Source: Carnegiea gigantea (Eukaryota > Streptophyta > Magnoliopsida > Caryophyllales > Cactaceae). Taken from it: a stretch of DNA of 64,000 nt. Below are positions 43,966-54,574 of this stretch, one piece after another; position 1 is the first letter of the stretch, and every line of letters begins with the position of its first letter. The notes below the pieces were generated by a model, which worked only from the letters and a program-made list of their open reading frames with translations, ran no database searches and was not told the origin of the DNA. The DNA lies in assembly GCA_029747015.1 (NCBI GenBank), contig JAKOGI010002423.1, positions 1 through 64,000 of the forward strand, written 5' to 3'. Both the position numbers and the translations under genes were made by a program.

Positions 43966-44568
43966 TCAAGGAGCAGAAGGAGAAAATTTTGCTGAAAGTG
44001 AAGAGAGAAGGGCGAGGAGATCTGCATGACGTTTTGTATTTAGAGCTTTTTCCTCGTCCAGGGCAGCCTTTACAGCGTTAAGCTCATTACTGAGGCGAGA
44101 GTTTTCTTCTAAAGCAGCCTCAAGCTTGGTTGAGGAACTGCCAGGAATAGGAGGGCGAGGTGTTCTGGTCCCCTGTTCTGAGGCAGACCCTTCAATCAAA
44201 GCATACCCACACCCCATAAGGGTGTTACTCCCGATCTCATCAATGAACTGAGTGCCCACCTTCTTCTGCAGTGTCACCCCAAAGTGCTCAAACACACTAG
44301 TCAGAAAGAAGCCATATCCCAAATCATATTCCCTAGAGGTGTTTGTGAATATATCAGCAATTTGATTTTCAGTGGCACAAAAATTCATTGAGATCACTCC
44401 CTTTTCAACATTGTCTCTCAAGAAATGATGACGAATGTCAATATGTTTTGTTCTTTTGTGTTGACATGGATTTTTGGCAATGTTAATTGCACTTGTATTG
44501 TCACAATAAATAAGAATGCATCCTATGTCAACACAAAAGTCCTTGAGTTGTTGTCTTATCCATAATAA
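43966..44568 (-). pseudogene. RNase H end fused to an env-like coiled-coil tail
   Basis: It continues the pol frame after a TAG at about 44568-44566. The RNase H end is recognisable ('TENQIADIFTN'). The usual copia ending is replaced after 'SRE' by 'YDLGYGFFLTSVFEHFGV', then a Ser/Pro linker and a heptad-like segment ('LEAALEENSRLSNELNAVKA'), ending at 43966. SIRE/Maximus elements carry an env-like ORF after pol whose C-terminus has a comparable 'FL..VFEHFGV' block and coiled coil. I infer that a deletion joined RNase H in frame to that C-terminus. Whether the hybrid was ever translated is unknown. Confidence 0.7.
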
Positions 44569-46620
44569 CTAAGCACAACAAGATGCAGCTGCCACATACT
44601 CAGCTTCTGCTGTGGACAAGGCAACAGAGAGTTGTTTTTTGGTTGCCCAAGATACCAAACAAGGTCCAAGAAAGTGAGCCATACCTGAGGTGCTTTTCCT
44701 ATCAACCAAGAAACCTGCGTAATCAGCATCAGCATACCCAACAAGATCAAAGTTGCAACCTTTAGGATACCATAAGGCTAGATCAGGTGTATGTCTTAAG
44801 TACCTAAAAATCTTTTTAACAGCCTTTAGATGAGTTTCTTTAGGGTTTGACTGAAAACGTGCACATAGACCAACACTAAAAACAATGTCAGGTCTACTAG
44901 CAGTTAGATATAAGAGTGACCCTATCATGCCCCTATAGGATTTCTCCTCAACTGAGGGACTATCATCATCCATTACCAACCTAGTTGAAGGAGAGATGGG
45001 AGTATCAATTGGCTTGGCTGACTCCATCCCAAAACGCTTAAGTAATTCCTTAATATACTTTTGTTGATGGATCACGGTGCCGTTTGAAGTTTGCTTGATT
45101 TGCAAGCCTAAAAAGAAATTAAGCTCACCCATCATGCTCATTTCAAACTCACTCCTCATCATTTTTGAAAATTCATTGCACAATTCATGATGAGTTGCAC
45201 CAAATATGATGTCATCGACATATACTTGGACAATCAACAAATGTTCCCCCTTAGATTTTAGAAACAAGGTATTGTCTACCTTGCCTCTTGCAAAATTATT
45301 TTCCAATAAAAAGCTTGACAACCGCTCATACCAAGCTCTAAGAGCTTGTTTTAAACCATAAAGTGCCTTGTCAAGTTTGAAAACATGGTTAGGAAATTCA
45401 TCACTTTCAAAACCGGGGGGTTGTTTGACATACACTTCCTCTTTAAGGTACCCATTTAGAAATGCACTTTTAACATCCATTTGATATAACTTGATCTCCA
45501 TGTGGGCTGCAAAAGCTATCAAGATTCGAATGGCTTCCATCCTTGCAACAGGTGCAAAAGTCTCTTCATAATCAATTCCCTCTTCTTGGTTGTAGCCTTG
45601 AACCACCAGCCGGGCCTTGTTCCTAGTGACTGTTCCGCACTCATCTAGCTTGTTACGGAACACCCACTTGGTTCCAATGATTGTTCTATCCTCTGGCCGT
45701 GGCACAAGGTGCCATACCTTGTTTCTTTCGAACTGATGGAGTTCTTCTTGCATGGCTGTGACCCAATCTGAATCTGCAAGAGCTTCATTAATATTCTTAG
45801 GCTCAATTTTTGAGAGAAAAGCATAGAAAGCACAGAAATTTTTAAGCCTAGATCTAGTTTGAACTCTTGCATTAATATCAGACAAAATTTGATCAAGAGG
45901 ATATGAACTTTGGTATTTCCATGATCGTGGTGAAAGTGGGTTCACAGATATGCTCTCCATCCTAGCTGGAATACTTGGCGAAACAAGTTCAGGACCTGTT
46001 CCCAAGCCTGTTTGGGAGCCTGTTCCTGAAATTATCTCAGAAGGGTTCGGCTGATGTTGTCCCGAACAGGGTTCCACCCTGTTTCCCCCTGTTTGGTTCA
46101 CACCCTGCCTACCTTCCTGAAGAACAGCTTCAGGCCTTGATCTTTCAGGTTGATCCTTACCTGGTTCATCTTGAAGCAGCATGTCTTTTTTAACAAGACC
46201 TAGTTCGAGGTCTTCCTCCTGTGCATCATTCTCACTTAGAGAGTTAGTTTCATCAAAAAGCACATGCACACTTTCTTCAACACACAAGGTTCTCTTATTA
46301 AACACTTTGTATGCCTTACTATGTGAGGAGTAACCGAGGAATATTGCCTCATCACTCCTTGGATCAAATTTCCCTAAGGCATCCTTTCCATTATTATGCA
46401 CAAAACATTTACACCCAAAAACTCTCAAATGCAAAATATTTGGTTTTCTTCCTTTGAGGATCTCATAAGGAGTTTTGTTAAGAACAGGTCTAATCATGCA
46501 TCTATTTATAATGTAACATGATGTGTTTAAAGCTTCAGCCCAAAAATTTCTAGGAAGACCACTAGCAACAAGCATTGTTCTAGTCATGTCCTCTAGAGTA
46601 CGATTTTTGCGCTCTACCAC
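44569..46620 (-). pseudogene. Copia pol: integrase C-terminus, RT and most of RNase H
   Basis: 683 residues are open. The integrase end with the Glu region ('[16 protein letters not shown]') is at residues 2-17, followed by '[16 protein letters not shown]'. RT begins at about residue 290 ('[18 protein letters not shown]'), with '[20 protein letters not shown]', '[18 protein letters not shown]' and the catalytic '[13 protein letters not shown]'. RNase H follows ('[20 protein letters not shown]', '[15 protein letters not shown]'). It ends at a TAG that looks like a former CAG. The catalytic residues I can see are intact. It is out of frame with the upstream part of the integrase. Confidence 0.93.
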
Positions 46621-47582
46621 CCCGTTCTGTTGGGGTGTTCTTGGAGCTGAAAAATTGTGTCAACACCATGCTCATTACAATAGTCAATAAAGCTCGAATT
46701 TTCAAATTCTGTACCATGGTCAGACCTTATGCATACCAAAGAGTGTCCTACCCTCTTTTCAGTCTTTTTAATGAAAGCAAGAAATTTTTCAAAAGTTTTA
46801 TCTTTAGAAGCCAAAAACAAAGTCCAAGTGAAACGAGAGTAGTCATCCACTATCACAAGCACATACCTCTTGCCACCTTGGCTTATGATCCTCATTGGAC
46901 CACATAGATCCATATGTATTAATTCAAGGGGTCGAGTAGTGCTTATACACTTTTTAGACTTAAATGAATTTTTGACTTGTTTGCCTTTGGCACATGCATC
47001 ACATACCTTGTCATCATTGAATTTAATGGAAGGTAAGCCAACTACTAAATCTTTGGTTACAAGTTTGTTCAAAAGAGAGTGGCTTGCATGACCTAGTCTT
47101 TTGTGCCAAAGCATAACATCATCTTTTAAGGCACTCAAACAAGTCAAATTATTTTGGGGAAGAGTAGAAATACACACATTATAAACATTTTTGTGTCGCT
47201 TCCCCCTCAACGCAACATCTCCTGTGTTCATGTTTACAACCAAGCAACGTGTTGGAGAGAACACTACTAGGTTGTCTTTGTCACACAGTTGGGACACACT
47301 TAGCAAGTTGTGTTTTAAACCATCCACAAAATAAACATTGCCAATTGAATGGGAGAGTGACTCACCTATCTTACCTATACCGACAATTGTCCCAGATTTA
47401 CCGTTTTCAAATGCTACACTCCCTCCTTTTGATGCTGTAAGTGAGAGAAAATTGGATTTTTCACCAGTCATATGCCTCGAACACCCACTGTCAACATACC
47501 ACAGCTGCCTGTTTCCTAGACTGTTTCCTGCACTGTTTGTTGGGTTGTTTGCTGGGTTGTTCTCTCTCACTTCAGCCTGCAA
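46614..47582 (-). pseudogene. Copia pol: protease and integrase N-terminal part
   Basis: Protease motif 'LWYVDSGCSRHMTGEKSNF' at residues 27-45. GAG-pre-integrase follows ('MLWHKRLGHASHSLLNKLV', with the HHCC Cys pair in 'CDACAKGKQ'). The integrase core has D in 'IHMDLCGP' and D in 'IRSDHGTEF'. At about 46658-46661 a one-base loss changes the frame, so the segment ends in chance residues after 'HGVD'. The catalytic Glu lies in the next frame. Upstream the same frame reaches 47798 through one TGA. Confidence 0.92.
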
Positions 47583-47588
47583 AACAAA

Positions 47589-47798
47589 TCAAGGGTTAGT
47601 TTTGGGAACCCAGATCCACTTGGGTCCCATTCCTTTAGACGTGTAAATCTCATCTTTCCTAACCCACATTTGTTTTACATGCACTGAGTTCTTTTTAATG
47701 GCATACTTTCTTATAGGACAAGCATATCGATAATGCCCCGTTTTACCACAATGAAAACAAACAATATTTTCAGGTAATCCCACATATTTGTTATTCAC
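47589..47798 (-). pseudogene. Second zinc-knuckle segment between gag and protease
   Basis: It reads 'VGLPENIVCFHCGKTGHYRY' with knuckle CFHCGKTGHYRYAC and then a Lys/Trp-rich linker ('MWVRKDEIYTSKGMGPKWIW'). It ends at a TGA (47591-47589), beyond which the same frame continues into protease. It is offset by one base from gag, so a shift near 47798 separates the two. This could be a mutation or a natural frameshift site. Confidence 0.85.
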
Positions 47799-49348
47799 TG
47801 GGTAGTCATCTTAGGCACAAAACCTAGTCCTCTTCTATTTTGACTATGATGAGTGTTTAACCATTCCAACGCCCTTGAGGACCTGTTCCAGAGCTTGTTT
47901 GTGGCAAGGTCCGATTCTGAGTGTTTTATTTTTTCAAGCAAGTTTCTGTTTTCTTCCAGCAAAGACTCGACCTTACCTTTTAAGTCAAGAGATTCTTTTT
48001 CTAGCTCAGTCAGTTTAGTGGAACAAGTCTCTTCTTTCATGAGTAGAGTTTCTTTAAGCACATTGATGTTTTCATGCAAGGCAAGAGTCTCTTTGTCAAC
48101 TTCAAGCTTTTCTAATTTAAGGGTTTCATTTTCAAGTTCTAAATCTCGAACATCCCCTTTTAATTCAGCACATATATCCATTATATTGTACACTAATTTC
48201 TCAAGAGTTGATTTATTTAGACCACGTACCTTGTTCTTGAGTTGAGTCAGACTATCCGTTGACCCATCATCTGAATCAGTGTCACTCCTTGCCATGAGTG
48301 CTACATCAGCTTCCCCAGCTTCAGACCCTTCCTCATCCTCACTTGAATCTCCCCAGGCCGCGAGCATAGCTTTTGAGAACCTTTTCGCTGAGCTGCTTAC
48401 ACCCTGTTTCCTCCCCTGTTTTCTGGGGTGTTCGGGTTCTTGTTCTTCCTTGTGCAGTGGGCAGTTTCTCACAATGTGGTCCAGCTTACCACACTTGAAA
48501 CACCCAGTGAACTGTTCCCGAGGGGTGTTCCTGGCTTTGCCGAAGTCCTTCCTTTTGATGTTTTCTTTGACTTTCTTGAAGAACTTCTTAAATTTTTGAG
48601 TCATCATGGCAATCTCCTCCTCCTCAGAATCAGAATCATCTTCTAAGGCCTTTAGTGCAAGACCTCGTTCTCTCTTTGTCTCATCTTTCTGTTGAGAATA
48701 TTTCCTAAGTTCATATGTTTGGAGGTTTCCAATCAGCTCATCTAGGGTGATCTTGTTCATGTCCTTAGCTTCTTGGATGGCCGTTACTTTTGCTTCCCAA
48801 GAATGAGGTAAAATTCTTAGGATCTTCCTTACCAATTCTTCGGTGGTGAAGGATTTTCCCAAGGATTTCAACTCATTCGTTATGTGAGTGAAGCGAGTGT
48901 ACATGTCCATCACACTTTCCCGATCACCCATCTCGAACAGCTCATACTTTCTCATAAGCAATTCAATCCGGGATTGCTTTACTTGATTGGTCCCTTCGTG
49001 AGCTACTTGCAAAGCATCCCAGATTTCTTTGGCCGACTCACATTCAGATATACGAGTATATTCATCAGGACCTAGGCCAAAATATAGGAGTTTCTTGGCC
49101 TTGGCATTCTTCTCCATCATCTTGTAATCTTCAGCATTGAACTCCTTAGGCTCCTTGGGGATTGACTTTCCATCTTCAGTTGTTTTCTTAGGGATGAGTG
49201 GTCCATGCTTGATGAGCATCCACAACTCATAGTCCTCGGCTTGGATGTAGTTTTCCATCCTATTCTTCCACCAACTATAGTGTTGGCCATTAAAGTATGG
49301 TGGACGAGTTATGGATTGACCTTCAAGCATGCCTTGTGGAGCACTCAT
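47795..49348 (-). CDS. Copia gag polyprotein (SIRE/Maximus-like)
   Basis: I take the start as ATG 49348-49346 (MSAPQGMLEGQSITRPPYFN); an in-frame TTG lies two codons upstream. That gives 517 residues. The UBN2-type gag domain covers about residues 20-220 ('HYSWWKNRMENYIQAED', 'AKEIWDALQVAHEGTNQVK'). The acidic 'EDDSDSEEEE' is near 237-247. The CCHC knuckle CFKCGKLDHIVRNC is at 283-296. A second acidic Ser-rich stretch and a long coiled coil (about 375-490, Leu/Glu/Lys heptads) follow. Gag forms the particle. The coiled coil is typical of the SIRE group, whose gag is longer than in other copia lineages. This is the longest undamaged frame in the window. Confidence 0.92.
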   Translation of the reverse strand: MSAPQGMLEGQSITRPPYFNGQHYSWWKNRMENYIQAEDYELWMLIKHGPLIPKKTTEDGKSIPKEPKEFNAEDYKMMEKNAKAKKLLYFGLGPDEYTRISECESAKEIWDALQVAHEGTNQVKQSRIELLMRKYELFEMGDRESVMDMYTRFTHITNELKSLGKSFTTEELVRKILRILPHSWEAKVTAIQEAKDMNKITLDELIGNLQTYELRKYSQQKDETKRERGLALKALEDDSDSEEEEIAMMTQKFKKFFKKVKENIKRKDFGKARNTPREQFTGCFKCGKLDHIVRNCPLHKEEQEPEHPRKQGRKQGVSSSAKRFSKAMLAAWGDSSEDEEGSEAGEADVALMARSDTDSDDGSTDSLTQLKNKVRGLNKSTLEKLVYNIMDICAELKGDVRDLELENETLKLEKLEVDKETLALHENINVLKETLLMKEETCSTKLTELEKESLDLKGKVESLLEENRNLLEKIKHSESDLATNKLWNRSSRALEWLNTHHSQNRRGLGFVPKMTTQ

Positions 49349-49388
49349 CTTCAAGGATCTCTCAAAGGTGTTAGCTTTTCAAAGGAGA

Positions 49389-49403
49389 ACCTGCTCTGAT
49401 ACC
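49389..49403 (-). promoter_or_regulatory. Primer binding site of the copia element (tRNA-iMet)
   Basis: Minus strand TGGTATCAGAGCAGG, two bases from the LTR end ..AATTCAACA. Confidence 0.93.
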
Positions 49404-49405
49404 AC

Positions 49406-50889
49406 TTGTTGAATTAGAGAGTACACAACCACAAGAGGGGGGTGAATTGTGGTGTCCGATTTTCGCAAGTTGCTGACAAACAGTCTTAGACCCTGTTCGC
49501 ACAGGTTGTTTCTGAGATAAGCAAAAGCGAAAATCCAACAAAATTGAATGCGGAAATAATGGACACAGGATTTTTACATGGAAAACACCTCTAGCCCAAC
49601 TGAGGTTAAAAACCACGACCTACCTCATGTAGGATTTAAACACTTCACTAAACAGGCTAATCACATTACAATAGTAACACACCTTGTTACAACTTGTAAC
49701 ACACGTAACCTGTCTTCCCCAAGACAAGTTACCCCACGTCCAAAATCCCCTTGATTTGGACACACACTCTACTCACTCTTGTGAAAGAAGAATGTAAAGA
49801 AAAAACACCCTATTATAATGCTTTTCAACTAAGCTAATATAGGGTACAATGAAGTCCTAGTATGCCAACTTTGAAAGCTCAATTAATTCACTCACAATGC
49901 TCGGTTTTCTTTTCAAACGTTTTAGCTCATGAACTCAGATTTTTTCTCTCTGAAAACCGATGTCTCCAAGATTGTAAGAAGCCGCCTTTTATAGTGCTTG
50001 GAACACAATTCATTAAATTTTTGGAAACTAAAAAATCTGAAGAATATAGAATCCTTTACCCACAAGGGATGGAAAAACTATTTCTGAAATTTTTGGAAAC
50101 TAAAATCCTAGAGAAATTAGAATCCTTTAGCTACAAGGGGTAAGGTGACATGAACTGAAAACACTTCCTGAACCGCGTGCATAAGGCGGTGTTCTTCAGC
50201 AGCTAGCCCATGTTTTTCTCAACTACCTTATCCACTTGCCAAAAATTGGATATTCTTTTTATTCAAAAAGATTTTGCAAATCCCTTAAGATTTTTGATAA
50301 CCGTTTTTTAGGGTAAAGAATAAGATACTCCATAGAAAAATCTTTCTTGCAAATCTTTGAAGAAGCTGCTCAAAATCCAAAAGATAAAAATCGTGCAAAG
50401 CAGTTTTTCGCAGCTTATTCGGGAAACACCCTGATCGCCCTGTTCCCAGGGTTGTTCTGAAGGGTGATCCGAAATATTTTCCGAAAAGCAAAACCGTTTC
50501 CAGTGAGTGGTAAATTAAAACTTTCTAATTGGCATATTAACAAGAGTCTAAAAATATAAAACCAAATCAGATCAAGACATCTTGTTGTAACCACTAGTCA
50601 TCTTGTAGAACGACTTTGCTGCAAACACTTCACAGAACCTGTTTGTCACAGCTGCACTTATATCTTATGTTTCAAACACTTCACAGGATATGCTTCAAAA
50701 CACCTTACAGAGCCTGTTCCTCATGGTTGTTCTTACATTGCTGACTTGAGTACCTGTTCTTGATAAACCATTAGTCAAACAGTTTTAATATATTGAAGAA
50801 CAGCAGTAAGACCCTGTTGGTAAAGCCTGTTTGGAACAACAACAACAACACTTGGATTTGTTATCATCAAAACTTTATACATTCTAACA
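49406..50889 (-). mobile_element. 5' LTR of the copia element
   Basis: TGTTAGAATG..AATTCAACA in element orientation. It differs from the 3' LTR by single-base changes, a two- or three-base difference in an ACA run (about 43440 / 50845) and a T-run difference. Confidence 0.95.
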
Positions 50890-50972
50890 GTAATACTCAA
50901 ATCTGCTGGCACATTATCGACAAAGATAGAAAAGACTTTTGTATTATTACTGGCTAAGGTATCAGGAATAGG
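50890..50972 (-). pseudogene. RRM-domain gene, 5' part of the RRM exon
   Basis: The minus strand reads 'DTLASNNTKVFSIFVDNVPA' then 'DLSI' up to the duplicated target site. FSIFVDNV is RNP2. Read across the empty site, ATT ACC continues in frame into 'NFKELFSSCGKV' at 42001, so the insertion cut the RRM after its first beta strand. Upstream the frame is closed by TAA (50975-50973). An acceptor 'accttag' ending at 50954 is plausible, implying an upstream exon. Confidence 0.8.
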
Positions 50973-50975
50973 TTA

Positions 50976-51465
50976 TTGATTTGATAGTGAAGCAAATCTG
51001 AAAGTACGCGCGTTACCACACACACCAAATTTCCCAATAGGCAAGTACTGACATCGACCAACCAGTGCTTGGGAATGCCCTTGCCGATGCGTCAAACAAG
51101 ATAGCCATTGAAGCTGCGAATTGGAGAAGAAACACCAGGGGCAAAACCATGGGGACAGAGAAGAGGACCAAGCCGCCACCAGGAACAAACCGTCGACGGT
51201 GTGGGGAGGGCTGCGGGGAGGGCAATGAAACTCAGGAGGGTGGCAACAAAACTGATCCATCGAAACTGGGAAGAGGCTGGAATGAAACTCAGAAGGTAGA
51301 ACCATCAACACCAGACACAGGGAGAGCCTCGACGATCAGCAAGAAAAACATCGGCCGGCCAGCCGAGGACCATGGAGCAACAGTGTGGGGAAGGAAAGAG
51401 TCACTGCTCTCTAGGAAGGGAAGAGTCACGGCAAGGGAATTACCCTTTTAGCCTTGTTTGCTACT
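50976..51465 (-). other. Upstream exon/leader region of the RRM gene (uncertain)
   Basis: GC-richer than its surroundings. The minus strand carries a 112-residue open frame (51311-50973) and the + strand a basic 128-residue frame (51065-51451). Neither has a recognisable domain. A donor-like tttg|gtgtgt lies near 51025. The position before the RRM exon suggests a 5' UTR or first exon. Confidence 0.3.
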
Positions 51466-51964
51466 GGCCGCAAACATCCGACAATGGGTTCATATCAGCA
51501 CGGAACCTATGAAGTTGGCGAACAAGAAAATTCCTAAAATGCTTCATATCAATCCTAGAGAAAGGAGAGAAAAGACCACAATTTTAGTGAGAAAAAAATC
51601 ATGTTTATTAGAAACCAAAGTACTATTAAAGCTTCTATGACTATCGTGATGATCCTGAAAAATTATGAAAGGTTTTAAAATATTTTGGAATTTTTTCCCC
51701 ATCCATGGGAGCTTCCTTTTGTATATATGTGGAGGAATCTTGAATATCTTCTTGAAATGGTGGAAATTCTATCTGCTAGCTTCTTGATCCGCTTAAAAAT
51801 TTTCTTCTTGAATACGGACTTCAATATTTTCTAATTTTTCAACATCATCCAATTTATTAGTATTCGCAGCGATATCAATTGAATCATCTATTTCTTCCTG
51901 ACATTCTACATTGGATACATGCATTCCTTATATGTTGTCATAATTGGAATCATTTTCATACTGA
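51466..51964 (-). other. Unassigned stretch with a degenerate minus-strand frame
   Basis: The minus strand at 51960-51650 reads with long open pieces separated by single stops, including 'GMHVSNVECQEEIDDSIDIA' and 'NKLDDVEKLENIEVRIQEEN'. Composition is coding-like, but I do not recognise the family. It could be an old exon or transposase piece. The rest shows nothing. Confidence 0.25.
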
Positions 51965-54574
51965 CATTTAGGGTCCGGCTTATAATCCTAGCCTAGAAGA
52001 AAAAAGATACTTCCTATTATTCGTGGATGATTGCACCCACATGACGTGGATGTACTTTCTTGAACAAAAATCACAAGTATTCTCTTATTTCCTCCAATTC
52101 AAGGCCCTACAAAGAATCAAAGTGGGCACATTCTAAAAATTCTAAGATCCGACTGTGGGAGAGAATTTAATTGGAATGAGTGCAATAGCTTTTGCAAAAT
52201 AGGAAGGTATCAAAAGGGAGCTTACAATGAGGTGCACACCTTAACAAAACAGATTTGTCGAAAGAAAGAACAGAACAATAGTTGAAATGGTTCGCAGCAC
52301 GTTACAAAGTAATAATTTTCCAAAACAATTCTGGGCTAAGCATTAAATACAACAGTGTACATCCTTAACCGTTCTCCCATGAAAGCAATGCTCAACAAGA
52401 ACACTGCCTAAAGCATGGTTCAAGAGGAAGCGCAAGGTAGATCATTTCAAAGTTTTTGGGTGTATTGTCTATTCGCACACCCCAAAAGAGAATAGGGAAA
52501 AGTTCGATGGTAAACGATAAAAGTACATATTCACTGGCTATAGCGATGAATCCAAGGGTTGTCATCTCTATAGTTTAAAAACGTTAGTTATTTCAAGAGA
52601 TTTCATATTTGATGAAGCATCCAAATGGAATTAACCAGATGATCTAGCTCATTAATTAACTCAAGAAAATTTTCAAATTCAAGAGATCAGACAAAAAAGG
52701 CCTCTTGATTTGGGTCCAAGCAAGACCATTTCAAATCAATCAAGTTCTTTAAGCCTGACTCTAGAGTCTAGTCTATTAAGTCCTCCTCAACCCATTTGGA
52801 GGTCTCAACAAGAAAGACATCCATCAACTTATCTACAAGACTATGAATGTGGCCAGGTAATCATAGCATTCTTTGCTAGTGAAGCACAAACATTTCAAGA
52901 AGCTGCCAAAGATGAAAGATGGATTGAGGCAATGAATGAAAAAATCACAATGATCGAGAAAAATTATACTTGGCAGTTGGTGGATAAGCCTCAAGATAAA
53001 GAAGTCATTGGACTTAAATGGGTACATAAAATCAAATACAACAAGGATGGCTCGATTCAGAAGTATAAAGCACCTCTAATTGCCAAAGGGTATTCACCAT
53101 AGCTTGGGATTGACTTTGACGAGGCATTTTCTCATGTGGCTTGTATGGAAACAGTAAGAACAGTATGTGCTGCGGCAGCAGAATTGAAGTTACAAGTCTT
53201 TAAACTTAATGTCAAGTCAATATTTCTAAATGGCAAGCTAGAAAAAGAGGTCTATGTTCAACAATCTCAAGGGTATGTCATAGAAGGTCATGAAGATAAG
53301 GTTTACAGACTAAAGAAAGTGATATATGGTCTTAAACAAGCACCACGTGTCTAGAATAGCAAAATTGATGGGTATCTACTTCAAAGTGGGTTTCTAAAGA
53401 GTCCAAGCGAGTCATCCTTATATATCAAGATCCAAGGAGAAAATCTTCTAATTTTGTGCCTGTGTATTGCCGATCTTATATACACAAGAACAAATTAAAG
53501 GATGATTAAAGACTTCAAGAGGGTCATAAGGATTGAATTTGAGATGACAGACTTGGGACTAATGAAGTACTTCTTCGATATGCAAGTAAAGCAAAGCCCA
53601 GGGTAGATTTTTATCTCTCAAGAAAGAATTTGAGACAATAAGAACAATACTTGCTTTAGCAGCAGAGTTGAAGTTACAAGTCTTTCAACTTGATGTCAAG
53701 TCAGCATTTCTAAATGGCAAGCTAGAAGAAGAGGTCTATGTTGAATAACCTCAAAGGCATGTTGTGGAAGGTCATGAAGATAAGGTTTACAGACTAAAGA
53801 AAGAGCTATATGGTCTTAAAGAAGCACCACGCGCCTAGATGGTCGAATTGATAGGTATCTACTTCAAAGTGGATTTATGAGGAGTCCAAGTAAGCCATCC
53901 TTATATATCAAGACCCAAGGACAAAATCTTTTTGTGCCTATATGTTGATGATCTTATATACACAAGTGTAAATCAAAGGATGATCAAAGACTTCAAGAGG
54001 GCTGTGATGTTCAAATTTGAGATGATAAACTTGGGACTAATGAAGTACTTTCTCGGTATGCAAGTAAAGCAAAGCCCAAGGCAAATCTTTATCTCTTAAC
54101 AAAAATATACAGAAGAACAACTTAAGAAGTTTAACACACCTAACTACAAGCTAGTATCAACACATATGGCAACAATGAGAAACTTTCTAAGTACGATAAG
54201 AAAGAGAAGGTAGATGGATCAACTTATCAAAGTCTAGTTGGATCATTGATCTATCTAACTAATACCTACAAGACATAGTTCATGCTGTCAGCATTGTCTT
54301 TCAATTTATAAGTGAGCCCAGTAAAGCTCACTATGTAGTGACCAAGAGAATTTTGAAGTACATCAAAGGTATGAAGAATTATGGTCTTCTGTACAAGACA
54401 GAGAAATACTCAAGGCTTATCGGGTATATAGACAATGGATGTGGCAGAAAGCAGACAATAGGAAAAGTACAAGTGGGTATGTGTTTCTACTAGGCTCCAA
54501 GGCTATCTTCTGGTCATCCAAGAAGCAAGCAACAACAGCTTGGAGTACATGGACGCTTCTGGATTAAGGGAAAG
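51965..54574 (+). pseudogene. Old copia pol remnant (INT-RT-RH) on the + strand
   Basis: The integrase core is at about 51975-52320 ('FVDDCTHMTWMYFLEQKSQV', 'FVERKNRTIVEMVRSTLQS'). The linker 'VDHFKVFGCIVYSHTPKENR' follows. RT runs from about 52880 ('RWIEAMNEKITMIEKNYTWQ', 'VIGLKWVHKIKYNKDGSI', 'LNGKLEKEVYVQQSQGYV', 'LKKVIYGLKQAPR'). An RT segment of about 475 bp is present twice in a row (see separate entry). RNase H at about 54240-54540 is frame-shifted and stops at 'SSKKQATTAWS'. Many stops. Gag and PR are absent. Confidence 0.85.
53147..54105 (+). repeat. Direct duplication of a 475-bp RT segment
   Basis: 53147-53625 and 53632-54105 are collinear. Both start at 'gaaacagtaagaac / gagacaataagaac', both contain 'tctaaatggcaagctaga' and 'gtatctacttcaaagtgg', and both end at 'tttatctct(c/t)aa'. 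They differ by scattered substitutions and small indels, so the duplication is old. The second copy keeps residues that the first has lost, and vice versa. Confidence 0.9.

Larger units (their letters stand above)
42002..50889 (-). mobile_element. Complete SIRE/Maximus-like Ty1-copia retrotransposon, 8888 bp
   Basis: Two LTRs of about 1.49 kb, an exact 5-bp duplication, a tRNA-Met PBS, a purine tract, gag and a full pol in copia order (PR-INT-RT-RH) define it. The long gag with C-terminal coiled coil, two zinc knuckles, the AAAAGGGGG-type tracts after pol and an env-like tail point to the SIRE/Maximus (Agroico) lineage. By eye the LTRs differ at roughly 25-30 positions out of about 1485, mostly transitions. 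It is therefore young relative to everything else in the window, but already damaged by a gag-pol shift, stops and an INT shift. Confidence 0.95.

Noticed and set aside
44583..49399. Many + strand ORFs of 60-130 residues
   Set aside because: All are antisense to copia gag-pol, whose domains are clear on the minus strand.
51065..51451. 128-residue basic ORF on +
   Set aside because: No domain. It overlaps the presumed leader exon of the RRM gene on the other strand and looks like a GC-rich chance frame.
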